From Acidimicrobiaceae bacterium (lineage in GTDB: Bacteria > Actinomycetota > Acidimicrobiia > Acidimicrobiales > Aldehydirespiratoraceae): a stretch of DNA of 41,869 nucleotides. The stretch is taken from the NCBI GenBank assembly GCA_028819005.1, contig JAPPMP010000039.1, positions 21,173 to 63,041 on the forward strand, read 5' to 3'. A model generated the notes under the pieces. It saw only the letters and a list, made by a program, of their open reading frames with translations. It was not told the origin of the DNA and ran no database searches. The position numbers and the translations under genes are program-made. Positions 8,416-18,205 of the stretch are shown here, piece by piece; position 1 is the first letter of the stretch; each line of letters starts with the position of its first letter.

Positions 8416-9783
8416 ATGGGAACGGTCACTGTCGTCGGTCTCGGCCCGGCGGACGAGTTGCTCCTGACGACCCAGACACGCGTCGCTCTCGAAGCCGCTC
8501 CGCGGTGCTTTTTGCGCACCCGGATGCATCCGGCGGCGCGAGTGTTGCCCGACGCTGTTGCTTTCGACGACGAATACGACAAGGGCGAGTCTTTCGAGGC
8601 CGTGTATGAAGCGATCAGCGAGCGCCTGATCCTCGAGTCTGCCGAGGGCGATCTGCTCTATGCGGTTCCGGGTTCTCCTTTGATTCTTGAACGCACTGTG
8701 GAGTTGTTGCGCGACGCGGCTGCATCGGGGCGGGCCGCCGTCGAGATCCTGCCCGCAATGTCGTTCCTCGATGTTGCTTGGGCCAGGCTCGGGATCGACC
8801 CGGTGACCGACGGCGTGCGCCTTGTCGACGGGCAGGACTTCGCGTTCTCGGCGGCGGGCCGGACCGGGCCGCTTCTGGTCGCTCACTGCCATGACCGCCG
8901 TGTGCTGTCCGACGTCAAGCTCTCTGTGGAGGACGGGCCTGAATCGGTGGTGGTCCTGCAGCGCCTGGGCCTGCCCGACGAAGCTGTTTTCGAAGTCGCC
9001 TGGGACGACCTCGACAGGGAGGTTGAGCCCGATCATCTGACCTCGTTGTGGATCCCGGAGCTTGACACGCCGGTCGCGGCCGAATTCGTTCGGTTCGAAG
9101 AACTGGTGCGTGAGCTGCGGGAGCGCTGCCCGTGGGATCGAGTCCAGACCCATGGGTCGTTGCGCAAGCACCTGCTCGAAGAGACCTACGAAGCTCTCGA
9201 GGTCCTCGACGCCAGATCCGCTCTGTCTGACAGCGAGGTGGAGGCCGACATCGATGCGCACCTTGTCGAGGAATTGGGAGACCTGCTCTATCAGATCTTC
9301 TTCCATGCTCGACTCGGGGCGGAACGCGGGTCGTTCACCGTCGCCGACGTCGCCCGCTCCGTGCACGACAAGTTGGTGGCTCGTCATCCTCATGTGTTCG
9401 GTGACGGGGCCGCTGACGGGGTGCGCGGTCCCGAAGACGCCGACGACATGGCGCGCAGGTGGGAAGAGATCAAGCGCGACGAGAAGGGCCGCGCCTCTGC
9501 GATGGACGGGGTGCCGATGACGCTTCCGGCTCTGATGTTGGCCGCCAAGGTCCAAGAACGGTCCGAGAGCGCCGGATTGGAGGTCGGCCGGGTGGGCCGG
9601 GCGGGCGTCGAGGACGTTCGCGGCGCTCTCGCTGCCGCCGGGAGGACCCCGAGCCCCGAGAGAGTGGGGGAGATTCTGTTCGAGACGGTTGCCTTGGCAC
9701 GATGGCTCGACATTGACCCCGAAACAGCCTTGCGCGGCGCATCGCTCCGCTTCATGGAGCATGTCCGCTCAGCGGAGCGATAG
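8416..9783 (+). CDS. mazG: tetrapyrrole methylase-MazG fusion (YabN-like)
   Basis: A 455-residue two-domain protein. Residues 1 to about 205 are a tetrapyrrole (SAM) methylase-like domain, with GTVTVVGLGPADELLLT at the start and YAVPGSPLILERTVELL. Residues about 220-330 are a MazG nucleoside triphosphate pyrophosphohydrolase: CPWDRVQTHGSLRKHLLEE and VEELGDLLYQIFFHARLG carry the metal-binding acidic residues. MazG hydrolyses non-canonical or excess NTPs to NMP and PPi. The fusion resembles Bacillus YabN; the methylase substrate is unknown. ATG 8416 follows the foldase stop by 8 bp, so co-transcription is likely. Confidence 0.92.
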   Translation: MGTVTVVGLGPADELLLTTQTRVALEAAPRCFLRTRMHPAARVLPDAVAFDDEYDKGESFEAVYEAISERLILESAEGDLLYAVPGSPLILERTVELLRDAAASGRAAVEILPAMSFLDVAWARLGIDPVTDGVRLVDGQDFAFSAAGRTGPLLVAHCHDRRVLSDVKLSVEDGPESVVVLQRLGLPDEAVFEVAWDDLDREVEPDHLTSLWIPELDTPVAAEFVRFEELVRELRERCPWDRVQTHGSLRKHLLEETYEALEVLDARSALSDSEVEADIDAHLVEELGDLLYQIFFHARLGAERGSFTVADVARSVHDKLVARHPHVFGDGAADGVRGPEDADDMARRWEEIKRDEKGRASAMDGVPMTLPALMLAAKVQERSESAGLEVGRVGRAGVEDVRGALAAAGRTPSPERVGEILFETVALARWLDIDPETALRGASLRFMEHVRSAER

Positions 9784-9866
9784 CGCAACCCTTTCGATCC
9801 TTTCTATTTGACGTGCTTATCGAGTATTATTCAATCCGCTTCGTGAATTAGCGGAGCAACGACTAA

Positions 9867-11464
<1,598 letters not shown>

Positions 11465-11558
11465 CGCCGCGTCCCGTTAGCCTCTCATCGGGTCCGGGTT
11501 GACGGTTCAGGCAGATGCTCGGACAGATGGTTCAGAGATGCAGCGAGAGGCGCGCTAG

Positions 11559-13844
11559 ATGACGATTATCGGAACGAGGGTTCTGCGCAAAGAAGATCCG
11601 CTGTTTCTCACCGTCGGAGCTACCTACACCGCTGACCTGGACGACACGCGCCTTGACGGCGCACTGCATGCGACTTTCGTTCGGTCGTTCGTGGCCAACG
11701 GCACGATCATCGACGTCGACGCCGACGATGCCCGCGCCATGCCCGGCGTTGTGCTGGTGCTCACCGGTGCTGAACTGGACCTGATTCTCCCGGGCAGCGT
11801 GCCGATGTTCCCTCCCGATCTGTTGAATCGCCCCGTGTTGGCTCGTGATCGTGTGCGCTTCGTCGGCGAACCGGTGGCCGTGGTTCTCTCCGAGACTCCC
11901 CAACAGGGCCAGGACGCTGCAGACATGGTGTTCGTCGACGTCGATCCGCTCGACGCGGTCACCGACCTCGAAGAAGCGGCAGCCGACGCGGCGGTCGTGC
12001 ACGAAGGCCATGGAACCAACACGGCTCTCACGTTCTCTGATCTGGGTATGGCCACGGGGATAGGCGACGATTCGTTCTTCGCCGATTGTGAAGTAGTTGT
12101 CAGACAACGGGTTGTTCACCCCCGAATGTCGGCTGCCCCCCTCGAGGTCCGCTCGGCTGCGGCGTCATGGACCGATGAACGGTTGTCGATGTTCGTGTCG
12201 AGCCAGGGATCGCACCGTGTGAAGGACACGCTCGTCCAGTTGTATGGACTGGCTCCCGAGGACGTCCATGTGATCACTCCCGACGTCGGCGGTGGATTCG
12301 GAGCCAAAGTGGCCCCCACGCCCGAAGACGTGCTCATCCCACATCTCTCACGGTTGGCGGGGCGCCCGGTTCGATGGTTCGAGACACGCACAGAGAACCT
12401 GATCGCAGCGGGGCCGGGAAGAGCCCAGGTTCATCACGCTGCGATCGGCGGAACCCGAGACGGCGACATCACCCACTACCGACTCGACGTGCTGATGGAC
12501 GCAGGCGCCTACACCCGTGTCGGTGCATTCCTGCCCTTCTTCACGCTGCCGATGGCCCCGGGGAACTACGACATCGCGAACATCGAGACCCAGGCACGGT
12601 CGATCATCACCAACGCTGTGCCTACCGAAGCCTTCAGGGGCGCGGGCCGCCCTGAGGCGACGCTGACGATCGAGCGGATGTTCGACCTCTTCGCAGCAGA
12701 GGCCGGGATCGACCCGATTGGGCTCCGGCGCAGGAACCTCATCGCTGCGGACGCCTTCCCTGTGACCACCGCGGTCGGAAGTGAGTACGACACCGGCGAC
12801 TACGAAGCAGCGCTCGACCGGGCGCTGGACGCGGCGGGCTATGCCGCGCTGCGGTCAGAGCAGGCAGCTCGCCGTGCCTCAGCCGATCCCGTCCAGATCG
12901 GTATCGGCGTCGCCAACTATGTCGAGATCACCGCTGGTCCCGCCCCAGGGGGAAACGAATACGGCAAGGTCGAGATCACCCCACAGGGCAGGGCACGCGT
13001 CTACTCCGGCGCTCTGTCGCATGGACAGGGCCATGCCACGACCTTCGCCATGATCGCCGCGGAGAAACTTGGCCTCGACGTCTCCGATATCGAGGTGATC
13101 CAGGGAGACACCGACAGAGTCGAACGCGGCGGGGGCACCGTGGCGAGCCGCTCGACCCAGCTCGGAGGTTCGGCGGTGCTGAACGCGGCGGAAACTGTTG
13201 CGGATGCTGCCAAAGAGATCGCGGCTGAGCTGTTGGAGGCCGCAGTCCAAGACGTCGTGCTAGACGCCGACTCCGGTGTGTTCCATGTTTCGGGAACTCC
13301 GGCGGTGACCAGAACCTGGGCAGAAGTGGCCGCCGCAGCGACTGACGGGCAACTTGTCGCCGACACCGACTTCAACGCCAAATGCACCTACCCCTTCGGC
13401 ACGCATGTCGCGGTTGTCGAGGTCGACGCCGAGACGGGCGGAGTTGAGCTGAAGCGCATGGTGACCGTCGACGACGCGGGCACGCTGATCAACCCCGTGA
13501 TCGTGGAGGGCCAGAGACACGGCGGAATAGCTCAGGGGGTCGCCCAAGCGCTCCTCGAAGAGATCTGCTTCGACGAGGACGGCAACCCGGTGACCAGCAA
13601 CTTCGCGGACTACTCGATCATCTCCGCGGCGGAGCTGCCCTCGTTCGAGCTAGTTCCGATGGAGACGCCCACACCCAACAATCCTCTGGGTGCGAAGGGC
13701 ATAGGCGAGTCCGGAGCGATCGGGTCGACCCCGGCTGTGCAGAGCGCGGTCATCGATGCACTGAGTCACCTCGGTGTGAGACACATCGACATTCCCCTGA
13801 CGCCCCAGAAGGTCTGGTCGGCTATCGCAGAGGCCAGTTCGTGA
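11559..13844 (+). CDS. molybdenum hydroxylase large subunit, form II CoxL-like
   Basis: Molybdopterin-cytosine-dinucleotide-binding catalytic subunit of the xanthine oxidase / CO dehydrogenase family (761 residues). It starts with EDPLFLTVGATYTADLDD, the usual N-terminal domain, and has PDVGGGFGAKV for cofactor binding. The active-site loop is AFRGAGR (358-364), close to the AYRGAGR of form II CoxL-like enzymes and unlike the AYxCSFR loop of true form I CO dehydrogenase. The C-terminal GAKGIGESGAIGSTPAV carries the catalytic Glu. The substrate cannot be told from sequence. No FAD (coxM) or 2Fe-2S (coxS) subunit gene is nearby, which is unusual. Downstream genes are maturation factors for this family. 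Confidence 0.88.
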   Translation: MTIIGTRVLRKEDPLFLTVGATYTADLDDTRLDGALHATFVRSFVANGTIIDVDADDARAMPGVVLVLTGAELDLILPGSVPMFPPDLLNRPVLARDRVRFVGEPVAVVLSETPQQGQDAADMVFVDVDPLDAVTDLEEAAADAAVVHEGHGTNTALTFSDLGMATGIGDDSFFADCEVVVRQRVVHPRMSAAPLEVRSAAASWTDERLSMFVSSQGSHRVKDTLVQLYGLAPEDVHVITPDVGGGFGAKVAPTPEDVLIPHLSRLAGRPVRWFETRTENLIAAGPGRAQVHHAAIGGTRDGDITHYRLDVLMDAGAYTRVGAFLPFFTLPMAPGNYDIANIETQARSIITNAVPTEAFRGAGRPEATLTIERMFDLFAAEAGIDPIGLRRRNLIAADAFPVTTAVGSEYDTGDYEAALDRALDAAGYAALRSEQAARRASADPVQIGIGVANYVEITAGPAPGGNEYGKVEITPQGRARVYSGALSHGQGHATTFAMIAAEKLGLDVSDIEVIQGDTDRVERGGGTVASRSTQLGGSAVLNAAETVADAAKEIAAELLEAAVQDVVLDADSGVFHVSGTPAVTRTWAEVAAAATDGQLVADTDFNAKCTYPFGTHVAVVEVDAETGGVELKRMVTVDDAGTLINPVIVEGQRHGGIAQGVAQALLEEICFDEDGNPVTSNFADYSIISAAELPSFELVPMETPTPNNPLGAKGIGESGAIGSTPAVQSAVIDALSHLGVRHIDIPLTPQKVWSAIAEASS

Positions 13845-13860
13845 CTGTCCCACTCGGCGG

Positions 13861-13902
13861 TGGCAAACCTGACATGGCAAACCTGACATGGCAAACCTGA
13901 TA
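13861..13902. repeat. 14-bp tandem repeat, three copies
   Basis: Three consecutive copies of TGGCAAACCTGACA (the third with one change) start 17 bp after the coxL stop. The 469-bp stretch 13845-14313 contains this, a second repeat pair (14036-14124) and a probable promoter region, but no gene I can support. Confidence 0.85.
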
Positions 13903-14035
13903 TGGCGTCGCCATGAAACCCGTTGAAGCCGAGAGGCTGGTTCGGACATGCGCCGCAGTTTGCCAAAGCAACCGCTCTGCCCAGTTTCCCGGAAGTCGAT
14001 TCCTTCCTCCAGTGTCATATGCCGGCCACGATTCT

Positions 14036-14124
14036 CCGAGGGTTTGCTTCCAGTGCTTCCAGCCGTGCTTCAGTTTCCGGCAGGTCGGCTATTGACTGCC
14101 GAGGGTTTGCTTCCAATGCTTCCA
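14036..14124. repeat. 26-nt direct repeat pair, 37-nt spacing
   Basis: CCGAGGGTTTGCTTCCA and onward appears at 14036-14061 and 14099-14124 with a single mismatch in 26 nt, separated by 37 nt. The unit itself contains a duplicated GCTTCCA. On the minus strand it encodes LEALEANPR twice, but no recognisable protein. Function is unknown; it may mark an old rearrangement between coxL and coxD. Confidence 0.7.
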
Positions 14125-14229
14125 ATGCGGCACCGACATGGCTACAGACATCGAGAACGGGGTTTTTGATCGTCTGGTTGTGTCTCCATGTCGCGCGACA
14201 GTCGATTTTCGTCGGTCGAGTGGCGGCTG

Positions 14230-14278
14230 CCTGAGTACTTGAGCACCTGAGTACGATTGGGTGTTGACTAACGTTGAC
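14230..14278 (+). promoter_or_regulatory. probable regulatory region upstream of coxD
   Basis: CCTGAGTAC occurs at 14230-14238 and 14246-14254, and GTTGAC at 14263-14268 and 14273-14278. The paired 9-mers and hexamers lie 36-84 bp upstream of the coxD start, where an operator and promoter would be expected. This is read from spacing only. Confidence 0.25.
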
Positions 14279-14313
14279 CACGTCAGTCGTTCAGCCGTTC
14301 GGAGGTCCGATAG

Positions 14314-15234
14314 ATGGCCGACAGCTATGATCCCCGCAGCGTCTCATCAGTGGCGCAGGTCAGCGACGCTCTGCGCGAGAATCGCTATCTCCCCGATGAC
14401 GGACTCGCCACAGCGGTCTATCTGGCGTTGCGTTTGCGCCGACCGCTGTTGCTCGAGGGAGAACCCGGAGTGGGCAAGACCGAAGTTGCCCGAGTGCTCG
14501 CGGACTGGATCGGCGGGCCGCTGTTGCGGATCCAATGCTATGAGGGCATTGATGTCAACCAAGCTGTATATGAATGGGATTACGCCCGTCAACTGCTGTA
14601 TCTGCGCACGGCTGAAGCAACCGGCGCGGCCAGAGCCGGCGAAGCCGAAGCGCTCACCGATGAGCTGTACGACGAGCGTTTCTTGGTGCGCCGTCCCCTG
14701 CTCGAAGCCATCGCTCACAATTCCGGCCCGCCTCCGGTGCTGTTGATCGACGAGGTAGATCGCGCCGATGACGAGTTCGAGGCTTTCCTGCTCGAGGTGT
14801 TGGCCGACTATTCGATCACGATCCCGGAGATCGGCACCTTCTCCGCGGTGGACCCACCGGTGGTTATCGTCACCTCGAACCGGACCCGTGACGTACACGA
14901 CGCCTTGAAACGACGGTGCCTCTACCACTGGGTCAAGCATCCCGAGGTCGCTCGCGAGATCGAGATCATCAAGCTCCACGCCCCTTCGGTCAGCGAGCGT
15001 TTGGCCGCTCAGGTCGCGTCGGCGGCAGCGGCGGTGCGCCAGGTTGGCCTCTACAAGCCTCCGGGCGTGTCCGAAACCATTGATTGGGCTCGTGCCCTGG
15101 ACCTGTTGGGTGCAAAAGAGCTTGCCGTTGAACAGGTGGAGGCGACTTTCCCGACACTGCTGAAATACCGCGAAGACCTGGAGCGGGTCCAAGACCACGG
15201 TCTCGAAGCGCTCCTTGCCGCAGATCGCGAGTGA
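14314..15234 (+). CDS. coxD: MoxR-family AAA+ ATPase, CoxD-like
   Basis: AAA+ chaperone thought to help build or sulfurate the Mo-Cu/Mo centre of CO dehydrogenase-type enzymes, working with the VWA protein CoxE. The 306-residue product has Walker A GEPGVGKT (49-56), Walker B VLLIDEVDRADDEFEAFLLE, sensor 1 VIVTSNRTRDVHDALKRRC and the CoxD-typical YEGIDVNQAVYEWDYARQLL segment after strand 2. The start at ATG 14314 has GGAGG at 14300-14304. The next gene starts 19 bp after its stop, making a coxDE operon. Confidence 0.9.
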   Translation: MADSYDPRSVSSVAQVSDALRENRYLPDDGLATAVYLALRLRRPLLLEGEPGVGKTEVARVLADWIGGPLLRIQCYEGIDVNQAVYEWDYARQLLYLRTAEATGAARAGEAEALTDELYDERFLVRRPLLEAIAHNSGPPPVLLIDEVDRADDEFEAFLLEVLADYSITIPEIGTFSAVDPPVVIVTSNRTRDVHDALKRRCLYHWVKHPEVAREIEIIKLHAPSVSERLAAQVASAAAAVRQVGLYKPPGVSETIDWARALDLLGAKELAVEQVEATFPTLLKYREDLERVQDHGLEALLAADRE

Positions 15235-15253
15235 TTCCCATGGAGGCGCGCCG

Positions 15254-16435
15254 ATGACGATCGCCACCGCAGTCGGCTTTGTGGAATCGGTGCGCCGCGG
15301 CGGCATTGCCGTGTCGTTGGGATCTTCGCGTTTGTTCACCGAGGCGCTCGCCGAGATCGATCTCGGCAATCCGGATGAGGTCTATTGGACCGCCCGTGCG
15401 GTGTTGGTGCACCGGCCCGAGGACATTGAATTGTTCAACGGCCTGTTCGCCGCGTACTGGCGTGGTGTGGATTCCGGACTTGTTTGGCGCCCACCTCAGG
15501 AGCCCCCGCCGGTCACGTTGGCGCTCGACGATCCCGAGATCCCTGCCGACGGCCCTGACGAGGATGACGCCGGCGACGACAACGACGACAGCGATGACAG
15601 CATCACCGTGCGTTACAGCACCACCGAGACGCTGACCCAGAAGGACTTCGCCGACTACTCGGACGAGGAACTGGCTGAGTCCCGGCGGTTGATGGAGGAG
15701 ATCTTGTTCATGGGGTCGTGTCGGCGGAGTCGTCGTCGTGTCCCCAGCCGCAGGGCGCGAGGCGCTCTCGACATTCGACGCACGGTGCGACAGGCCCTGC
15801 GATCCGCTGGTGAACCGGCCGAGATCGCCCGTGAGGTGCCTGGCAGCCGGCAGCGGCGCCTGGTGCTGTTGCTCGACGTGTCGGGGTCGATGGAGCCTTA
15901 CGCACGGGCTCTGATCGGATTCGTGCATGCCTCGGTGGCGAGTGGGGCGCGGGTGGAGGCCTTCACGTTGGGCACGCGGTTGACGAGACTCACGCGCGAG
16001 CTGTCGCAAAGGGACCCGGATCGGGCGCTGCAAGCCGCCTCGCGGGTGGTCAAGGACTGGTCCGGCGGTACCCGCCTCGGCGATGGCCTGGGTCGCTTCA
16101 ATGACGAGTGGGGTTGTCGGGGGATGGCGCGGGGAGCCACGGTCGTGATTCTCTCCGATGGCTGGGACCGCGGCGAGCCCCGAGAGATGGAAATCCAGAT
16201 GCAGCGCCTCGCTCGTGTCGCCCATCGGGTGGTCTGGGTCAATCCCTTGAAGGCCTCGCCGGGATATGAGCCCCTGGCTCGGGCGATGGCCGCGGCGTTG
16301 CCATTCGTGGACGACTTTGTCGAAGGTCACTGCCTCGACTCGCTTCACGAGCTTGCCCGACTCGTGCTCGGTGGCTCGGATGGGCGTTCACCCGAAGGGG
16401 ACCGGGCGCTCAGCGGCGTAGGATCTCAGCGATGA
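15254..16435 (+). CDS. coxE: VWA-domain protein, CoxE-like
   Basis: Partner of the MoxR ATPase, with a metal-ion-dependent adhesion site: LLLDVSGSMEPYA (DxSxS with Asp 208), the Thr-containing SGGTRLGDGL and the VVILSDGWDRGE strand. The product is 393 residues. The N-terminal half is less conserved and includes an acidic Asp-rich linker (about residues 97-117, GPDEDDAGDDNDD). ATG 15254 is chosen because GGAGG at 15242-15246 sits 7 nt upstream; an in-frame ATG at 15215 would overlap coxD and lacks such a site. Its stop overlaps the next start by ATGA. Confidence 0.9.
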   Translation: MTIATAVGFVESVRRGGIAVSLGSSRLFTEALAEIDLGNPDEVYWTARAVLVHRPEDIELFNGLFAAYWRGVDSGLVWRPPQEPPPVTLALDDPEIPADGPDEDDAGDDNDDSDDSITVRYSTTETLTQKDFADYSDEELAESRRLMEEILFMGSCRRSRRRVPSRRARGALDIRRTVRQALRSAGEPAEIAREVPGSRQRRLVLLLDVSGSMEPYARALIGFVHASVASGARVEAFTLGTRLTRLTRELSQRDPDRALQAASRVVKDWSGGTRLGDGLGRFNDEWGCRGMARGATVVILSDGWDRGEPREMEIQMQRLARVAHRVVWVNPLKASPGYEPLARAMAAALPFVDDFVEGHCLDSLHELARLVLGGSDGRSPEGDRALSGVGSQR

Positions 16436-16746
16436 AAGAACTGCTCGACGACCTGGACCGCTGGCGCAGCGCGGGAACTGCTGTGGCCATGGCCCGGGTC
16501 GTCGACCTCGAAGGGTCCGGGCCTCGGTCGGTGGGTGCGGCCATGGCGGTGACCGAAGTCGGCGAAGTGTCCGGCTCTGTTTCGGGCGGTTGTGTCGAGG
16601 GAGCCGTCGTTGTCGAAGCCCTCGACGTTCTGGCCACCGGCGCCCGGCGCATGGTCAGCTTCGGTTACAGCGATGATGAGGCCTTTGAGGTGGGGTTGAC
16701 ATGCGGAGGCACGATCCACCTGTTCATCGAACCCCTCGATTGGTAG
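16432..16746 (+). CDS. XdhC/CoxI-type N-terminal domain protein
   Basis: A 104-residue single-domain protein equal to the N-terminal XdhC_CoxI half: GSGPRSVGAAMAVTEVGEV, then SGSVSGGCVEGAVV with the conserved Cys, and the terminal LTCGGTIHLFIEPL. XdhC-family proteins bind Mo cofactor and insert it, sulfurated, into xanthine dehydrogenase-type enzymes. The start codon overlaps the coxE stop by 4 bp, implying coupled translation. The Rossmann half is encoded by the next gene, 6 bp on. Splitting of the two halves is common in cox clusters. Confidence 0.88.
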   Translation: MKELLDDLDRWRSAGTAVAMARVVDLEGSGPRSVGAAMAVTEVGEVSGSVSGGCVEGAVVVEALDVLATGARRMVSFGYSDDEAFEVGLTCGGTIHLFIEPLDW

Positions 16747-16752
16747 AAGCCG

Positions 16753-17583
16753 GTGTCGCCCTCGGCCCGACAGCCCTTCTTTGAACAGCCGCTGTTCGAA
16801 CAGCCGCTTTTCGAACAGTTGCGCGACGCCATCCGCGCCGAAGCGTCGGTGGCGCTGGCCACGGTCGTGGAGGGTGAGTTCACCGGCGCCAAATTGATCG
16901 TGCGGCCGGATGCTCAGTCTGCAGGAACGCTCGGCAACGCGGACCTCGACCGGGTCGTCACCCGCGATGCCCGCGGCGAACTGGCGGCCGGTCGAAGCGG
17001 TATCCGCCACTACGGACTGCACGGCGAGGCCCGCGAGGGGGCGGTATCGGTGTTCATCGAGAGCTTCGCTCCGCCTCCCAAGATGCTGATCTTCGGAGCG
17101 GTCGACTTCACCGCCGCTCTGGCTCGGGTGGCCAAGGTGCTGGGCTACAGAGTCACGGTTTGTGACGCTCGGGCGGTGTTCGCCACCGAGACTCGTTTTC
17201 CGATGGCTGACGAGGTTGTGGTCGAGTGGCCGAACCGGCTGCTGGACGAAGTGGGCGGCGAGCTGGGCGAACGCGATGCCGTCTGCATTCTCACCCACGA
17301 CGCCAAATTCGATGTGCCTGCGGTGGTTTCTGCGCTGGCAACGAATGTCGGCTATATCGGCGTTATGGGGAGCCGGCGCACCCACGATGACCGCACCAAG
17401 CGCCTGATCGAAGCCGGAGTCGACGAAGCCGGTCTGGCTCGGCTGCGGTCGCCTATCGGCCTTGACATCGGGGCTCGAACCCCCGAAGAGACCGCCGTGT
17501 CGATCACCTCGGAGATCATCGCTCGTCGCACCGGCCGTGACGCCAAGTCGCTGACCGTCACCGAAGGACCCATACACGGCTGA
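16753..17583 (+). CDS. XdhC-family protein with Rossmann domain (CoxF-like)
   Basis: A 276-residue molybdenum-enzyme maturation protein. The N-terminal part (about 15-100) resembles a divergent XdhC_CoxI domain. The C-terminal half is the XdhC Rossmann domain, with MLIFGAVDFTAALARVAKVLGY, VCDARAVFATETRFP, CILTHDAKFDVPA and YIGVMGSRRTHDDR, then the family ending IGLDIGARTPEETAVSI. The usual GAGH of the nucleotide loop is GAVD here. The start is GTG 16753. Residues 10-24 come from three 15-bp tandem units (FEQPL, FEQPL, FEQLR). Confidence 0.86.
   Translation: MSPSARQPFFEQPLFEQPLFEQLRDAIRAEASVALATVVEGEFTGAKLIVRPDAQSAGTLGNADLDRVVTRDARGELAAGRSGIRHYGLHGEAREGAVSVFIESFAPPPKMLIFGAVDFTAALARVAKVLGYRVTVCDARAVFATETRFPMADEVVVEWPNRLLDEVGGELGERDAVCILTHDAKFDVPAVVSALATNVGYIGVMGSRRTHDDRTKRLIEAGVDEAGLARLRSPIGLDIGARTPEETAVSITSEIIARRTGRDAKSLTVTEGPIHG
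16780..16824. repeat. 15-bp tandem repeat inside the XdhC-like gene
   Basis: Three consecutive 15-bp units of the form TTCGAACAGCCGCTG, the third diverged at its end, encode FEQPL-FEQPL-FEQLR near the protein N-terminus. The in-frame period points to replication slippage kept by selection for the reading frame. Confidence 0.8.
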
Positions 17584-17649
17584 GCGCTCGCAGGTGCGGT
17601 GATGTTACCAACACTGGGTCGTCAATTGTGGCCCGGGTTCGCTCCATGT

Positions 17650-17684
17650 GCCTAGCGATGGCTCCATGCCTAGCGATGGCTCCA
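17650..17684. repeat. 18-bp direct duplication
   Basis: GCCTAGCGATGGCTCCAT occurs twice in tandem (17650-17667, 17668-17684, the last base differing). It lies between the XdhC-like gene and the IS630 remnant. The stretch 17584-17730 has no gene; this duplication and the nearby CATGTACCTAG/CATGTGCCTAG echoes may be what is left of an insertion-sequence end. Confidence 0.6.
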
Positions 17685-17730
17685 CTTTGCCAACGTCGCC
17701 GAAGAACACTTCTTGGTTCGGTCCATGTAC

Positions 17731-17975
17731 CTAGTGGTGTGTCGCGGATTTGGTGATCCGGTCTAGGGTTGCTTGTCCTGAGGCGACTTTGTGGATGATT
17801 TGTTGGGCTGTGCGGGTCCATGCGAAGGGTTCGGGGTTGTTGTTGCAGTGTTTGACCCACCAATCGATGCGGTCTTTGAGTTCGGCGACCGATGAGAAGC
17901 TGGTGTTGGTGAGGGCTTTGCGGGTCAGCACGCTGAACCAGGCCTCGACGAGGTTGAGCCACGAGGAGCTGGTCA
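17731..17975 (-). pseudogene. IS630-family transposase, C-terminal remnant
   Basis: About 80 codons remain of a DDE transposase. SSSWLNLVEAWFSVLTRKAL is the family's third catalytic motif (the Glu in LNLVE), followed by TNTSFSSVAELKDRIDWWV and NPEPFAWTRTAQQIIHKV, the standard C-terminal end. Everything upstream of SSSW, with the first two catalytic Asp residues, is missing; it is replaced exactly at that point by the first copy of the 36-nt repeat. It therefore cannot transpose. It is part of the insertion that separates the cox accessory genes. Confidence 0.85.
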
Positions 17976-18083
17976 GCCACAACCTCGATCGTTGCTCTAG
18001 AGCGGGTGTGATTCTGGAGCGTGCTTCCGTTCTTGTGGACCTTGCAGGCCACAACCTCGATCGTTGCTCTAGAGCGGGTGTGA
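17976..18083. CRISPR. CRISPR-like element: two 36-nt repeats, one 36-nt spacer
   Basis: Two identical 36-nt direct repeats lie at 17976-18011 and 18048-18083, separated by a unique 36-nt stretch (18012-18047). Each repeat holds the 10-bp palindrome GCTCTAGAGC. Repeat length, spacer length and identity fit a minimal or decayed CRISPR array. There are no cas genes in the window, only two repeats, and the sequence beyond the second repeat (18084-18170) is not an obvious leader. One end abuts the truncated IS630 transposase. A simple duplication or the end of another element is the alternative. Confidence 0.4.
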
Positions 18084-18205
18084 CCCCAGAAACGCAGTGG
18101 GCGAGAGTCGTGCCCGCGTCCCGTTTCCCGAAATTCCCGTATAGCAAAACGAGTCTCGCCTGACGCATCGAGAGACATCTCCGTAGGTCAACGGTACCCA
18201 GGCAA

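Noticed and set aside
8266..9762. Long minus-strand open reading opposite mazG
   Set aside because: Same reason; MazG and methylase motifs are clear on the plus strand.
14015..14281. Possible 88-residue minus-strand protein with LEALEANPR repeats, overlapping by ATGA a second reading down to 13650
   Set aside because: The overlap looks like a toxin-antitoxin pair, but neither product resembles a known family and the repeat is explained by the DNA duplication at 14036-14124.
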